DNA of 64,000 bases from Ulota crispa (taxonomy: Eukaryota > Streptophyta > Bryopsida > Orthotrichales > Orthotrichaceae): positions 12,024,868 to 12,088,867 of the forward strand of contig OY987246.1 in assembly GCA_963920765.1 (NCBI GenBank). Reading direction: 5' to 3'. The first letter of the stretch is position 1. Each line of letters opens with the position of its first letter. The notes under the pieces were generated by a model, which saw only the letters and a program-made list of their open reading frames with translations, had not been told where the DNA came from and ran no database searches. Of this stretch, positions 33,729 to 46,502 are shown one piece after another. The position numbers and the translations under genes are program-made.

Positions 33729-36700
33729 AAGCCTGCATACTGGTTCCCCAACGAGCTCCCGTGTTCACTAGTTTAGTGTAAGCAGCAGCGAAGTCAGTGA
33801 AAAAACGCCCTTGATCAGCCGCGTATACTTTCAGCCACCTGCAAACGTACCAGCAAAAAACAGAAGCTCAGAATCACGCAGCGAAAATCTCTGCCAAAAT
33901 GAGAAGAGAAGGTTTGTTAGGGTTTCATGGAATACTGGCGACTGCAGCTTTCCAGAGAGTTCTAGAGAGTTCTAAGTTATTGGAATCAGAGAACTGCAGG
34001 AGAGCCATGCATGGAAGTGGAAGTGTGCTAGAAAAACAACAAATTTGGAAATTATAGCATAAAAGTGCAAAAACTCGGAAGGATTTTTGTTTCTTTGAAG
34101 TTGGAAAAATGCGGATTATCATGACTTTTTAATACAACATAGAAGTCTGCCCTAATTGCCATAAAAGAAAGCTTCTCATTAAACAACAAAATTGGAAATT
34201 ATAGCAAAAAAAAAAAGCAAAAACTTCAAGGATTTTAGTTTTGAAGTTGAAAAATGCGGATAATCATGGCTTTTTATTGCAACATGGAGGTTTGGCCTAC
34301 TTGTCATAAAAGAAAGTTTCTCACTTTATAATCTTAACCTTTACATAACCATATGGCAACCATATGGCATAGTATATACACTGCCGTATAATTGGCATTT
34401 GCTATCAATAAGAAGTTTTCATTTGGGATCGTAAGTAGCTCACTATAACAGTTTTGATCTATTCTCCAACTTCTTTGTTGATCTCAAATGTAGTAAAGGT
34501 GTGAATCTATGTTAAATAGAAGGAAAACAACTTGTATTGTAGTGGTTGCAGCAGCACGCTTGGGGGTTAAACGATTGTGTGTGCCAATATGACCAATACA
34601 ATACAAGGTATTTTTCTTGTATTTGGAATGGATTCAAACACCTTTACTACATTTTAGATTAACAAAGAGGTTGGAGAATTGATCAATGCAGTCCTATAGT
34701 GAGCTATTTGAAAATCCCAAATTAAAACTTCTTAATGATACTAAATGCCAATTATATGACAATGTATCTACTATGCCCTAAGGACACTTAAGGGTTAATA
34801 AAGTAAAGGTTCTCACAACAAACGCTAACTCTAAACATTAGTACTCATGTACCAATAACATACATATTGGATCTTAAATGTGTCAGTGTGGTACATTAGA
34901 CAAAAAAAAAAATCCATTCCTCACTCGCACCCTTCGCCTATACACAATCAATTATTCATCACCTTTCCACTAACTAACTACGGCTTCTGAAAACAAAGAA
35001 AAGGGAGACTAGAGAGATTATGACCTTGAGGTGTATCAAACAAGGAGAGAATTGGTGTGAGAAAAAATTAAGAACTTTTTTTGAAATCACAACTGAAAAG
35101 CTCCTAAAATCTGATTCAAGTTCACCACCAATCTACAAGAAATTCGCTTGAGTTGAGGGGCAAAAGCAATCCAAAGCCAAAAAGGTGTTAGTGGACATTG
35201 ATGAACATGAGAGCATTGGCACCCTTACACATAATCACTCAAGCATTAAGTGTTTGCATCTATTTTTGAAGAGCCCTCAAAATTCTTGTCCCCCACCCTT
35301 GCTCTTCAAATAGGTTCCACAACTAGTCAATTGACCAATCAAGTAGAATATAAGATAAAGCTCACTACATTTAGGATGAATAGTAATTTCAAGGATCATT
35401 GCTTGACACTTAATTTGAGTGTCACGAGGACATTTTGAGGGGCCTTGAGCACTTATCATCCAAGTATTGCATGTGTCGGACCAACAATGCATATGCATTG
35501 ACATATTCATTTAGAGTTCTAAGTGAAAATTTGAATTTGACAAGGGCTACAAGCATGGTGGAGCAAATAGTTTTACACCGCACTTTTTAAGACCGTTTGT
35601 CCTCCTCCTTTCAAAATATGTAAGTTAGTTTTCAAACTTGGTAAAGAAATTGATTATGTGGGAAGGGTTTGAGTAAGAAAAATAGAAAAGGGCAGGAACT
35701 CACTTTAAGCACTCGTCATCAGCAAGTGCACGGTCTGTTGCTAATCCTATTATAGATGTCATCCCATCATCTGGCCCTGAACACACACAACTTCTTGTCA
35801 CAAAAATGGATCCAAAAACACTCATTTAATGTTCAGTTGTTGCAAATTATCATCGAAGCTAACTTACAATCTAATTTACTCCAATTTAATTTAACTTAAT
35901 TTATCAATTTATGAATTTTTGCCAATTTGATATCTTTAAAACATTATTTTCATTAGAAGTGCACAAGATGTTTCCAAAGTGCTTGAGGTGCAAATCCTTC
36001 TGTAAGTTTAATAGAAGATTGCAACTGCCAACCCATTGTAGGTTCTTGAAGCCTTGCAAAAGAGAGGTTTGCAACTAGCAACCGTTTAGAGAGTTGCATA
36101 TGCACGTACAACTCTTGAAACCTTGCAAAGATGAATTGTGCAAATAACAACCAGTCAAAAAGTTGTATACTCTTACATTACAAAAGGTTGGTGGACTAAA
36201 GAGGTTAAAATTTTTGATTTCTCATTGCATGTGCACTACTTTTATATTGAAACACTTTTCTTTTTAATGTTTAGGCAACAAAACCAAAAGCAAACACAAA
36301 ATGTAATCAACTTCAAAAGTGTGCTATAGTGATGCTTGGATAAGGTCAATGCCTTGGGTGAGAAAAAAACTTTGACCATACTCAAGCATTGACTGTAAAC
36401 AAACACTCCATTTAATCAAGCCCAAAACACAAATGAGAGATTGGGACCTTGACACTACCCAAACGTTTCTCTTCACAAAGGTTGACCTTATCTAAATATC
36501 ACTGTAATTAATAATTAAAGCACCCCGGCGGTTTAAGAGCAAACCTGAGATTTTCCAGGGCTTTTGTAGCAAAATTTGGAAGTAGGAATTGTCAAATAAG
36601 TTGGGGTTTCCGAAGCCCTTGTTTCCTATCATGTGCGCTCCAGAAAGTGCTACCATCTCTTGTGTGTTGTTAACCACAGAGCCCATGTTTCATGAATGTA

Positions 36701-39700
36701 TGAATCCCAGGGAGGTCACTTACATATAATTGTAAATCACATGCAAACAAAATAAAGGTATTGTTAATTAGTTTAATTTTAGCTTTTGTGAATTCTTTGT
36801 TGTATAAACAAGCCTTGTGTATTTGTCAAACAATGTCACACTTCTTACCATGTAAATGCCAGTGGCACTATGTTGGTCAAATACAACAATTTATTGAACC
36901 AAGATATTAGCGATATTTATAAATGAGTGGTAAAAAAAATTACAATGTTCAGACGTGTATACCTAGATTTATGTATAACTAGACTTGTGGTCTAGAAACC
37001 TACGTCTTGCGCAAAGAAGACCATATCTATGAATATCTATGAACATTTACTTAGTAAACTCTATTGCATTCATGCGGTAGTGGAGGTTGTATGATATGAA
37101 CTCTTCTAACATAGCACATGAAAACCTCTGGCTTCACAACAAATATATTTCCTGTTAAAAAAAACTCATTCTGTTATACATGGTGCATGACACTTATAAC
37201 CAGCAACTCCTAAATTTGAGCACCCAATCTACCACTTTGTCAAAAAAAAAAGTATCACTTATTCGAGACCACCAAAATGAAGCCTAGATTTTATTCTTCT
37301 TACTACTGGAATTGCTTTTGAACAGGTGGATGTATGTGTTATGCTTAAATATTTATTGTCGCTAAAATTTAGTTGGTTATAAATGTCATGCACTCTATGT
37401 AGATTTAGATAGAAGAGTGGCATTTCAATATTAGAACGAAACATATGTGAGAGACATGCTTTAGGGTTTAAGATAGAGCCACATACATGTGAGGGCCATG
37501 AATTTAGGGTTTTAGGTTTTAGGATTTAGAATAGAGCCACATACATGAACGCCTTGGATTGAAACGCTTTCTTGAGAGCAGTGGCACTCAGTGACTCCTC
37601 GGGCTTTTTGCCTTCTGGATCAGGCCCACTGCACAGCCAAGCACTTGTTTACAACATTTCTCTAAATTTGTAAAATGTGACTCTTTTCAAACAAACGGAT
37701 ACCCTCAGCAAAACTCTGACAAAATGGGTTATTATAACAAGCTACTTTTGGAGGGGACAACGCGATTTTGTGAGCATAAAACAGTGAGCCATGAGTGATG
37801 AGTCAAGATTTTGGTGAGCGGGAACTAACTATATGCTCAAAATCAATGGAGAAACTAAAAAACAGCAACTTTTTCAAGAGAAGAAAGTTTAAAAGGCACA
37901 ATTATTTATAGGGCCCTATGTACACAGAAATTTAGTATGTAAATGTCACTCGGACAAAATCCTTTGTGTTTTCAGTAGTCCTTATTCCTGTGAAAGTAAC
38001 AAACAAAATTCCCGGAGTGGTGTTACAGTGCATAACGTATTTCCAAAAACTGCAGACTGGTGTCACATAGACGAAACGCTTTAAAAAAAACACATGTGGC
38101 ATGATTTGGAGGATTTTGTTCAAGAGATGTTTACTCAGGGTAAGCACCTCATGCACGGGGATTCCGACGTTGGGAACTCAGTTTAGTCCGTAAACTTAAA
38201 CGTCAAAATCCCCTTGCATGACGTGCTTGCCGGGGCATCTCTCCTAGTGGCTCAAATACACTCAATGTGGATTAAAAGTGTTGAGGTTCCTCTCAAAGCC
38301 CTCTCAAGACACTTTGTCCTACCGTGTGTAACAAGGGCCCTTGGCCCTTCAAGACACTATTCATCTTAAGTTTAGTGAACTTTATCTTCTACTTTCATTG
38401 ATAAGTGGTCAAAGGATTATTTATGGGGCATGTTAGAGTGCAAGGCCACCTTTGTGAAGAGCATGGGTAGAGATCAAGGGCTTCAGGGCCGGCCAAAACA
38501 GATGGAAAACTTTCAAAGAGCCCGAACCGGTGGAGATGCTCGAACAAACAAAATAATCTAGCCTCACAGCTCCTTGCTCACGGTATAGCATTCCCCTTTA
38601 GGAGGTTTTTCAGAGCAAGGCAAAGATTTTCAACAATGAAGTAGAGATTCTTACGAGGAATCCAGTCGGCCGAGTGTTACTGGAATAGCAGGTCCGTCAC
38701 ATTCCATCACGGCAGCGGTGCCAGCCACGGCGATCAAATCTGCCCAAGACACTGCCAACATGCCAACATGCCAACATTGAAAGACTCCTTCAAAACAGGT
38801 CATCCTTTTTCCTCTACAAAATCTTAAACCCTATAATTTTCCTCTACACAATCTTGAACCCTAAAGCACCAAGAAACCCATATTCAGCCTCATGTTTTGT
38901 TTTTCAGAGCACTTTTGAGTAGGCCATATGGGGACTTTTTCTTCTCTGATTTCACTACTTGTAGTGATAAACAACTTCGATCCATCTGAATTGTATTTTC
39001 CACAACATGATCAATAGGATTGGTCAAATTAAACCATGGATCCTTGGGTTTTTAGAGGTTACCCCTGCAACTACATGAGACCATTCATCCCCTGTAACTA
39101 AACAAGATCATGACTTGCCAGCTACCAAAACATATGAGACCATTTAAACCATCAGAAGCGTGCACCACAAGTGGATGTCCACAACCCTAAACCATACTAC
39201 AATAAAACTTGTCAAAAGTAAACATGTCAGATTTAATAACCTCTCTGCAAACCACAATCTCAACTCCAGTAGAACCTGTAAATCATATCTGAGTAAATTA
39301 AAAACTTTGCTGAATTGAACACATCCCTTTGTCCCAGCATGTTTACTGTACAAAGGTTCTATTGTACAACGTTGGACGTACTTGGAAATGCTAAATCAAG
39401 CTCTGTTTTTGCTTTCTGCCAACGCCTGTGCATATAACAACAACGACCATGATGAAAACACGTACACAATTACAAATTTCAGAACCAACATTTTTTATAA
39501 ACCAAAAGTTCATAAAGGCATTTGAGTAAGAAAGTACAGGTTTTCCAGATTGGAACCTTGATTGGTCGCTGAAGACCTCCGCTCTCAGGTCTTTCCAGCT
39601 CAAAAAGTAAAGAAACATTCATGCCTCCTGTAACAAAACACCACCGAGGTCTGAGATTTATGGGAAACAAAGAAAAACCATTTCCATTGCAGCAAAATAT

Positions 39701-41785
39701 GAAACAATGCTAAAGCAGAATCTAGCATTCGTTGAAGGAGTCCTGCATGGAAATCTGATCGAAAACAACATAATTTAAAAAGTAATAATAATGTTCCAAC
39801 AAGTTCTTGCAAAAAACAGGGATTTTTTTTGGGATCGCGATTTGGTGAAGTTGAAAAAAAGGCTGATAACCAAAGTCAGTTTGAATACAGCAAGAATATT
39901 TGCCCTTACTAAGGAAGGTTTACTTACAACTTGCAAATTTTTACCTGAATTGTTGGTGCTGTCAAAAGTTCCTGCATCATGGAAAGCCAAGCGCAACACT
40001 CCAGCTGATTTGCCCTTGGTCAACACCTTTTTGAGCTCATACCGAATCAACTCAATTTTCGTCTTCTCATCGCTGAAAAGAAAAATCCATGAACAAGTAC
40101 AAATTAGAGACGGTTTCCACAAGCAGTTTCAAATCTCAGGCAAAATAGAAGTTCTTGCAATAGAATTTTTCTGGGAACACCTTTGCAGGAGAAAACATGG
40201 ATATTTTTAGAACCTAAGAATGCATTTTCTCATGAAGTTTTGTGCACCTGGTAAGGTGCAAAAGAATGCTAAAGATAGGGCTTGAGGAAAACAACAAGAA
40301 ACCAACCTTGAAATCATCGTGTGAAATCAAGATTTTCTCTTGGAAATGGGGTGATGGATACAAGGCAAAAGAGAAAAAATAGATTCAGCTGAGAAACCAA
40401 ATGAACTTTTACAACCACTTAGCCTAACAGTACAAAAAATGAGCGTAAAACAAATAGAAGGTTGAGAGGGAGGTTGAGCTCACATACTCAACAGCCGGAG
40501 CGTGAGAATCCCTTGGCAGATGCAAAAAGTCAGAATTCGGGACTGTGAAAGCTAAAGCTGCTAGCAATGCATGTCTTCTCGAAACATCTATTCTCTCTTC
40601 TGCGGAATATACAAAGATTAGTTACCAAAAAACTCATTACTTTTCGGTACAAAAACCTCTAATTAAATAATGCACACAAACTTCCTTGATGTAAACTCGT
40701 GTCCACTAATCAAGTTCTGTAATTTCTGAGCAGACTGTAGGAAATTTAAGCTAGAATAAGCACAGATAGGGTATTTTACAACAATCTATAGGGAAAGTCA
40801 ATATTGAGTACACATGAAAATCACCACTTGGTAGAGTTGGTTCTAGAAGGTTCTAGAATGCACAGAAGGAGGCTTTCCATTGAGAAAAAGCTACACTACG
40901 GAAGTTTGAGTAGGTATATTACTCTAACCAATGTTACTTATACATAGCCTTTTGTAGGGTAGTTGCGTGCTCATGCAGTGTCCAGAAAAGATATGCTAAG
41001 ATGTATTGGAATCCTCTTTCCATTACCAACGTGAACCAAAACTTTTAGAAGAATCTACCAATATAAACAACATGCTTAATTCTAAACTTCAGAGAACATA
41101 TTTCTTACTACTAGTACAATACCAAAGCAATGGGAACAAGGATTACTACCTGGTCCTGACGATGAATTGCTAGCCGAAGCTCGAATGCCAGAACCACGAC
41201 AATGCGACCGTAATTTTCTATTCCTGCAACCTAAGAAAAACCCCAAACTTTAACGAATCTCACTTCCATCATTAAGCAAACCTTCACATACAATCTTTCA
41301 ATTGTTCATACCCACAAAGCACAAGCACCATCCAAAAACCCAACAGAGTCGAGATTCAACATCAAAATGCCATCACGAAAAACCACACAAAATCCAATTC
41401 TCTCATCGAATTAGAGCCCAGCTATTGAAATTTATTTGAAAAGCTTGGAATTGGTAATGCACAAACTCCAAATCAATACACGGAAACCTTGACACCTCAA
41501 AAAACCCGGAGAACAAATATGACTAGATATTAAAGAACAAATTGAGATAACAGAGATTCAGCAAATTGGGCGACTTCTTCGAGGTTAAAAAAAGCGACAT
41601 TTATGTGGAAGGGTGGTAGTGAATATCACGAGGAGAGCTGAGCTGGAGGAGGAGGAGCTACCGATCGAAGGCAGCAGATTGCTTGGTGGGCGAGAAAGGA
41701 GAATTTGAAAGGTTCCAGAGTTGAATTGTGTTGCAGAGGTCGTGCAGCAAACTGAAGAAAGGGAGGAGCAACAATTGGTCGCCAT
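33727..41785 (-). CDS. APX6: Ascorbate peroxidase-related haem peroxidase (APX-R / APX6 type), plastid-targeted
   Basis: This is a class I-like haem peroxidase. I traced eleven coding exons: 41785-41662, 41230-41150, 40599-40488, 40072-39945, 39627-39557, 39415-39382, 38751-38655, 37628-37545, about 36685-36545, 35776-35704 and 33838-33727. All junctions keep phase except exon 8/9, where I find no in-phase AG acceptor. The N-terminus (MATNCCSSLSSVCC, Ser-rich) and SRRHALLAALAF resemble a plastid transit peptide. Catalytic motifs are LRLAFHDAGTF (distal Arg and His; Phe where classical APX has Trp) and EMVALSGAHMIGNKGFGNP (proximal His). VSWADLI-like MSWADLIAVAG, GPAIPVTLGRLDS and ADDECLKWLKVYAADQGRFF complete the fold. 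KGFG after the proximal His and the Phe point to APX-R rather than true ascorbate peroxidase. Introns hold family P, F and G elements. Confidence 0.92.
34034..34322. repeat. 145-bp tandem duplication in the last APX-R intron
   Basis: Units about 34034-34178 and 34179-34322 share AACAACAAA(A)TTGGAAATTAT, AAAAATGCGGAT, ATCATG and CATAAAAGAAAG. It is intronic with no coding signal. Confidence 0.75.
34368..34780. mobile_element. Foldback MITE (family P) in the last APX-R intron
   Basis: Left arm GGCATAGTATATACACTGCC ... TAATTGGCATTTG and the inverse right arm (GGGCATAGTAGATACATTGTC ... TAATTGGCATTTAG) enclose about 410 bp. Inner arms around CACCTTTACTACATTT and ATACAATACAAG also pair. No clear target duplication is seen. 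Confidence 0.65.
35205..35500. mobile_element. Diverged family G relative in the last APX-R intron
   Basis: GAAGAGCCCTCAAAATTCTTG, AAGATAAAGCTCACTACATTT and GAGGGGCCTTGAGCACTTATC match the inverted body of family G at 15060-16271. The termini are not clear. Confidence 0.5.
37445..37540. repeat. TTTAGGG-rich duplicated segment
   Basis: TTTAGGGTTT, TTTAGGGTTTTAGGTTTTAG and two copies of ATAGAGCCACATACATG lie immediately downstream of APX-R exon 8, in its intron. They are degenerate plant telomere-like repeats of unknown significance. Confidence 0.6.
37755..38596. mobile_element. Family F MITE copy 2 (Mutator-like), interrupted
   Basis: The termini GGACAACGCGATTTTGTGAGC and, inverted, GGGGAATGCTATACCGTGAGC are flanked by TTTTGGAGG and TTTAGGAGG (8 of 9 identical). 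It is split internally by about 570 bp that include the family G copy at 38233-38541 and a small hairpin at about 38128-38232. All lies within APX-R intron 7. Confidence 0.7.
38233..38541. mobile_element. Family G MITE (PIF/Harbinger-like), uninterrupted copy
   Basis: It runs from GGGCATCTCTCCTAGTGGCTC to GGTGGAGATGCTC, about 309 bp. It is colinear with both halves of the interrupted copy at 61819-62787. It sits inside a family F element, in an APX-R intron. Confidence 0.75.
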
Positions 41786-41836
41786 GGCTGCAAAAATATG
41801 CGAGGTCGACGAGCTTGGGGAAGCTCGACATTGCAC

Positions 41837-42223
41837 TCGACTCTCGTAAGAGTTGGATTAACAGGTATCAAGTATCAACTAAAGTCCAGCCTCCAATTTC
41901 AATGCAAATAACAAAGATTATCCATAATTACCTGCTCCTCGCTTTTCTTTGCTCAATCCCTTCGCCACTCACAGCGTCCAATTAAGTTAAGTTCTTCCTA
42001 ACGGCCACTAGGTGACAATTACTCTACAGCAACACTGGATCAATAGATAAGCTTACACCTGAGTAAAAACAGGAAACGCTCTCGAAATTGCCTGAAAACA
42101 ACAGCATCCTGTTCAACGCTGTAATCGCAAGGTTGTGTGCCACACATTTGTTGGCTCGGCACCGCAGGGGAGGAGGCTTTCCATCGACAGAAGCTACTCT
42201 GAGAAAGTTCAGTTTGAGTACTG
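41837..42223 (-). promoter_or_regulatory. APX-R upstream region (original of the 48.4-kb tandem array)
   Basis: This sequence runs directly upstream of the APX-R start. Its inverse holds GGTGCCGAGCCAACAAATG, GCTGTAGAGTAATTGT, GGATTGAGCAAAGAAAAGCG, AGGAGCAG|GTAATT (donor-like) and CTCTTACGAGAGTCGAGTGC just before the coding frame. All these blocks recur in order at 48.39-49.23 kb. The region probably contains the promoter and leader. Confidence 0.6.
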
Positions 42224-42520
42224 TACACCAAATACTGTAGTGCATTTAGGTTGCCCCACATTTCTTGGTATTCCACATTATTTAAATACTTATTGGTGCT
42301 ACAGTAATTTTTAGTGTAATAAATCATTTTTAAAAGACATGACAACTACTACAAAGTTGTGGAAAGATAAACTAGTAACATCTAAGTTGTAGACCAAGTG
42401 AAATCTAAAAATATAAAGAGTTGTATGCACTTCCAAGTGGGCAAGTGATGGGTCATGAGGTAACTTTTCAAGGTAAGGCAACTTAATTGTTGAGGCAACC
42501 TAAATGCACTATTTGGTGTA
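42224..42520. mobile_element. Family D MITE, compact copy 3 (297 bp)
   Basis: It runs from TACACCAAATACTGTAGTGC to GCACTATTTGGTGTA. It is the best reference for the family and contains CTACAACTTAGATGTTACTAG-type inner sequence in inverted form. It lies at the outer edge of the APX-R upstream region. Confidence 0.8.
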
Positions 42521-42630
42521 GTACCTTGTTCGAAAAGCGAGGCGCTATGGCTACAGCGACATAGCCTTCCTGCTTGTTCTCCTTGGCCTTAGCTAAGCTT
42601 AAATCCCTAAAGCTCCTCTTGTAGTAAGCT

Positions 42631-42947
42631 TAAGGTAGGAGCACCCATAAACGTCAAACTAAGGGTTTTGAACATGATGACAATGTATGAACTACTAGCA
42701 AATTATAGGATCCTATTAGGAACAAAAAAAAAAGTGTTTGCAATTTCAAATGTATTTTTTGGATACTGTGAGAATAAGTTATGAATTTTTAAAGAGCAAA
42801 CTACCATTGCACTAATAACCACTTTTAAGAATTCATGTTCACATGTTGTACATTCTTGTCATTACATTTGTTCACTTCAACAGATTTTCCAAGATTTCAG
42901 AAGTGACGGATATGAGGACACTAATGCTTATGGGTACTCCTACCTAA
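42631..42947. mobile_element. Family C MITE, copy 2
   Basis: The ends are TAAGGTAGGAGCACCCATAA and, inverted, TTAGGTAGGAGTACCCATAAG. The body (GGTTTTGAACATGATGA, TAGGATCCTATTAGGAAC, GTGAGAATAAGTTATGAATTT) is shared with 62950-63268 and with the window end. Confidence 0.8.
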
Positions 42948-43037
42948 CGTGCTAATTCTTGTTGGCTTTTGTTCCAATCCTAATGCTCATCTCGGAGCGT
43001 GAGTACATGTTGCCAATGTACGAGGAGTGCCGAGGTT

Positions 43038-43462
43038 TAAGGTAAGGTAGGAGCACCTAAATGCAATGTTTAGCAACATCTAAAATTAAACCTAAAGTAG
43101 ACATTCTCGCACCCTTGCACCCAAACAAGACATGAATGCACCTAAATCAGACACACAAGCTGACATAAGGGAATAGAAATTGTGTAGATGGTAGTTTTTG
43201 ATTGGGTGTGACATGCTTTTTTTGTTGTCATGACATGGTCTTGTTGTTGTCACTTTTTCCAGGGTCTAGTGTCCACAATAAGTGAATCTATGGAGTTACT
43301 TTCAACAATTCATAATTTATTCATACGATCTCAAAAAAATCCAAAAACAATTTTGCTTGGGTCTATACCCATTTCCTAACAAGCACATGCCATTACATTC
43401 TCAAAAAATCCTCCAAATTACCACATGTGAGGTAAGTGTCACATTTGGGTGCTTCTACCTTA
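43038..43462. mobile_element. Family S element, copy 1
   Basis: TAAGGTAGGAGCACCTAAATG at the left and, inverted, TAAGGTAGAAGCACCCAAATG at the right bound 425 bp. It shares its body with 18178-18483. Its termini resemble those of families B and C. Confidence 0.7.
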
Positions 43463-43860
43463 AACAGACCCATACTCAACCATTTGGAGTACCTCAAGGT
43501 CTCAAAAAATTCAAGAAAAAAATTTGTAAGGTTAGCCTTTCAACAAGCTTTCATGGGATGTAATTCTTTTGAAAAAGAGTATTGTAGAATATTTCATGTT
43601 AAAGGGCAAAGTTGCAGCTCATAGGGTCCCTATTTGCAGCTCTAAACTATCCTTGAAATTGCTTGGATATGTTCCCATAGTGGCATTGAATGGTCCCAAT
43701 CCCAACCGTCCCAAAGTAACTTAGCAATCAACATGTGACAAAATTTGCTTGTGCAAGTAGTGTTTACTATTCCACTATAGGTTCAATAGTGTGTGGTGAA
43801 AGCCTCAAATCTAGGGTGCAAGATTGGGGAGAGGTCAAGAATAGGTGCGTCTACCTTAGT

Positions 43861-44194
43861 TAAGGTAGAAGATTCTAAAACGGGGCGTTTAAGGGCTAAA
43901 GCAAAATTTTGAAGAGGTGAGACTTCTTGAAATATTTTTCAATAATTTTTTCTTAAAAAACAAGAAATTGGCATCTAACCCAAGATGTTTCAAATTTTTT
44001 GGAACTTTGTGGAAATAGTTATTAAATTTCGAAGTGGAAAGGCCATAGGTCTCTAAAGTGGTGCACCTCCTCAAATGCATATCACCTATATTGTACATTG
44101 TTGAAGGGTTATGAAAAATAACATGTGTAAATTGAGTATATTTGAAGAAGTGCACTGTTTTAGAGCAGGCACTATTTTAGAACCTCCTACCTTA
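43861..44194. mobile_element. Family B MITE, copy 3
   Basis: It is bounded by TAAGGTAGAAGATTCTAAAA and CCTCCTACCTTA. It shares AAGTGGTGCACCTCCTCAAATG and the AGACTTCTTGAAATATTTTTCA block with the other copies. Confidence 0.7.
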
Positions 44195-44919
44195 CGACCT
44201 AGAGGATTTTTTTTGAAGCTTTGAAGTTACAAAAATCACTTTTGCATGAGATGCTAACTTGAAAATGAGATATTATGAAAATAAGAAATTAGGAAAATGA
44301 GAAATTAGGATATTGTCATGGAAAGATGAAAAAGTCTCTATTGTTTGACCAACCATTGTTTAGGATATTAAATGTTTGTGATTTTTTTTTGGATTTAAGT
44401 TGAGAGGATGGAAAGTTTGCAATAAATATAAATTAAAAATTAAAAATTAAGGGGAATTTACAAATAGGGGTGTGAAAATGAAAAATATAACAAATAGGGG
44501 CACAATAATAATCTATGTTATTTTGTAAATTTATTTGGTTTGGAAATTAGTTGATTTAGGTACATCACATTTAAGGTGAGTTAATTTTCAAAAAAATTAA
44601 AGGCTTGAGTTCTCCAAATCAAGCCTAAATAATGAAATTTTAGTATAGGGGATGACAACTTTTGGAGAGGCTTCTCAAATTTTTGGAACCTAGCTAACAT
44701 TTAATGTGATGTACTTGAATCAACAAAAGTTCAAACCAAATAAAATTACAAATACTTACAAATTATTTGAAATTATGCCCCTATTTGTAATTACATTGAA
44801 ACTGTGCCTCTATTTGTAATAATTTTCATCTTCATGCCCCTATATGTCTATAATATTTTTCATTTTCATGCCCCTATTTGTGATTCCCCGATTAATTACC
44901 CCTAAAATTATAACTAGAG

Positions 44920-45370
44920 TTCAAGATGGCACAAAGTGATAGCGACATGAGAGGAGCTCAAACCTAATTTTCTCCTTGTTTGAGTTCTTGAGTTTGACTT
45001 GCAAAAGTGAGATTATATTGTGAAGTTGAAACAAGAATTTAGATACCATGCTTAGAATTGCTTTGGAAGGGTCATATGAGGAGTCCAATTAAAACATTGA
45101 TGATGCCATACCTTTGTGGAAAAACAAAAATAAGTTTTGATTTATATGCTTTGGGGAAAAAATTCTAACCATACACATCACGTTTCAAAAATATGCCAAG
45201 GAGAAATTCAAAACCTTGCAATTTGCCAAATGGGAAATAGAAATGATGGATTCATGCTAAGAAAAAAAAAGGGGCCTTAGGCAACTACCAAGTGAGAAAA
45301 AAAAATTACCGATCCTTGTCAATAATACCAAGAAATGCACCAATTTTCCTATAGAACTTCCTAGACTGAG
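44920..45370. repeat. Dispersed repeat Q, copy 2
   Basis: It matches 12950-13170 and 14160-14320 in order (GATGGCACAAAGTG ... CATGCTTAGAATTGCTTTGG ... AATGCACCAATTTTCCTATAG). It is not interrupted here, so it shows the compact form of that repeat. Confidence 0.5.
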
Positions 45371-45624
45371 CGTGCTGCTTGGCTTTGCTGTGACCCTAAA
45401 ACCTTCACGTGCCCTTGAGATTTAAAATTTCAAGTAATATAGCAATGTTGTAGGCGAGAATTGATTATGGATAATGGCATCTACACTTGCATGGGGAAAT
45501 AATAGGTTGGGGAGACTTTTGGTTGACAAAGGAGCAATTATCTGTCAAAATCTTCTCCTTGGCATGGCAAAAATGTAATTTCTTTGTGCTCAACCAATGT
45601 CCAAGGAGAGCTATAAAAAGGAAA

Positions 45625-45942
45625 AATTTCATGGATATCCTTGAAATTTGCAATATTTTCATAGGTATTTTTGCTTTTTCAGAATTATCACAAATACCTT
45701 TGGATCAAAAGAATTACAAGTTTGTTTTGTTTTGCATGTCACTTCCTTCTCCCTTTGTGTGCACACTACTTCTTTCTTGTTATGCATGCGCACAAAAGGA
45801 AGGAAGTGGCATGCACAACAAAACAAGCACCTGTTTTTTTTTATCCAAAGATATTTATGATATTTTTGAAAAAGCAAGCATATCTATGAAAATATTGCAA
45901 ACTTCAAGGGTATCCATGAAATTTTCCCTAAAAATAATTGGA
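45625..45942. mobile_element. MITE family A, copy 2
   Basis: GGAAAAATTTCATGGATATCC at the left and, inverted, GGGAAAATTTCATGGATACCC at the right. The inner arms GTGCACACTACTTCTTTCTT and CACTTCCTTC pair with the second half. Several overlapping frames of about 70-160 codons across it are chance products of the inverted repeat. Confidence 0.8.
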
Positions 45943-46252
45943 CATTTCTTGTTTAAAACCAATATTTAGAGTGAACATACCAAATATCACCGATTTATTT
46001 ATGCTATAATTATGTCTTTTAGGATTAAATCCAAAGTTCAATTGATGATCTTGTCATTTCTTTTGGTTGACTTTTATTATTTTTGGATCTTCTTGCTCGT
46101 TATGTACAATAACCCTTTCAAATACTACCGTTCCTATCACAATTAAAAGGTTGAAGGAATAATGATCGAGAACGTTTTTTCCATTTGAAAATAAAGAGGA
46201 TTGTCATTGCTTGAATGTTAGTGTGTCCAGTTGAACAAGTGGGGAAAACAAG

Positions 46253-46502
46253 GGGGAATGCTATTTCGTGAGTAGGGATTTGTGAGCAGTGAGCTTAGAT
46301 TTTTTGTCAACATATTCAATTTCACCTATATTCATGTACATAAGGCCCTATAATTGTGCATTTTAAACTTTTACCTTTTGAAAAAATTAGCTTTTTAAAG
46401 TTTTTTCATTAATTTTGAGATCAAAATTGATTCTTGCTTATCAAATTTTGGCTCAATGCTCACAAGCTCACCATTTTATGCTCACAAAATAGCGTTGTCC
46501 CC
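46253..46502. mobile_element. Family F MITE, copy 3 (250 bp)
   Basis: It runs from GGGGAATGCTATTTCGTGAG to CTCACAAAATAGCGTTGTCCCC. It has the family body (TGTACATAAGGCCCTATAATTGTGCA). It lacks a clear 9-bp duplication because its right edge abuts the minisatellite. Confidence 0.75.

Noticed and set aside
45465-45969. 160-codon frame and several 70-codon frames
   Set aside because: They run through a family A inverted repeat; equivalent frames appear on both strands because the arms mirror each other.
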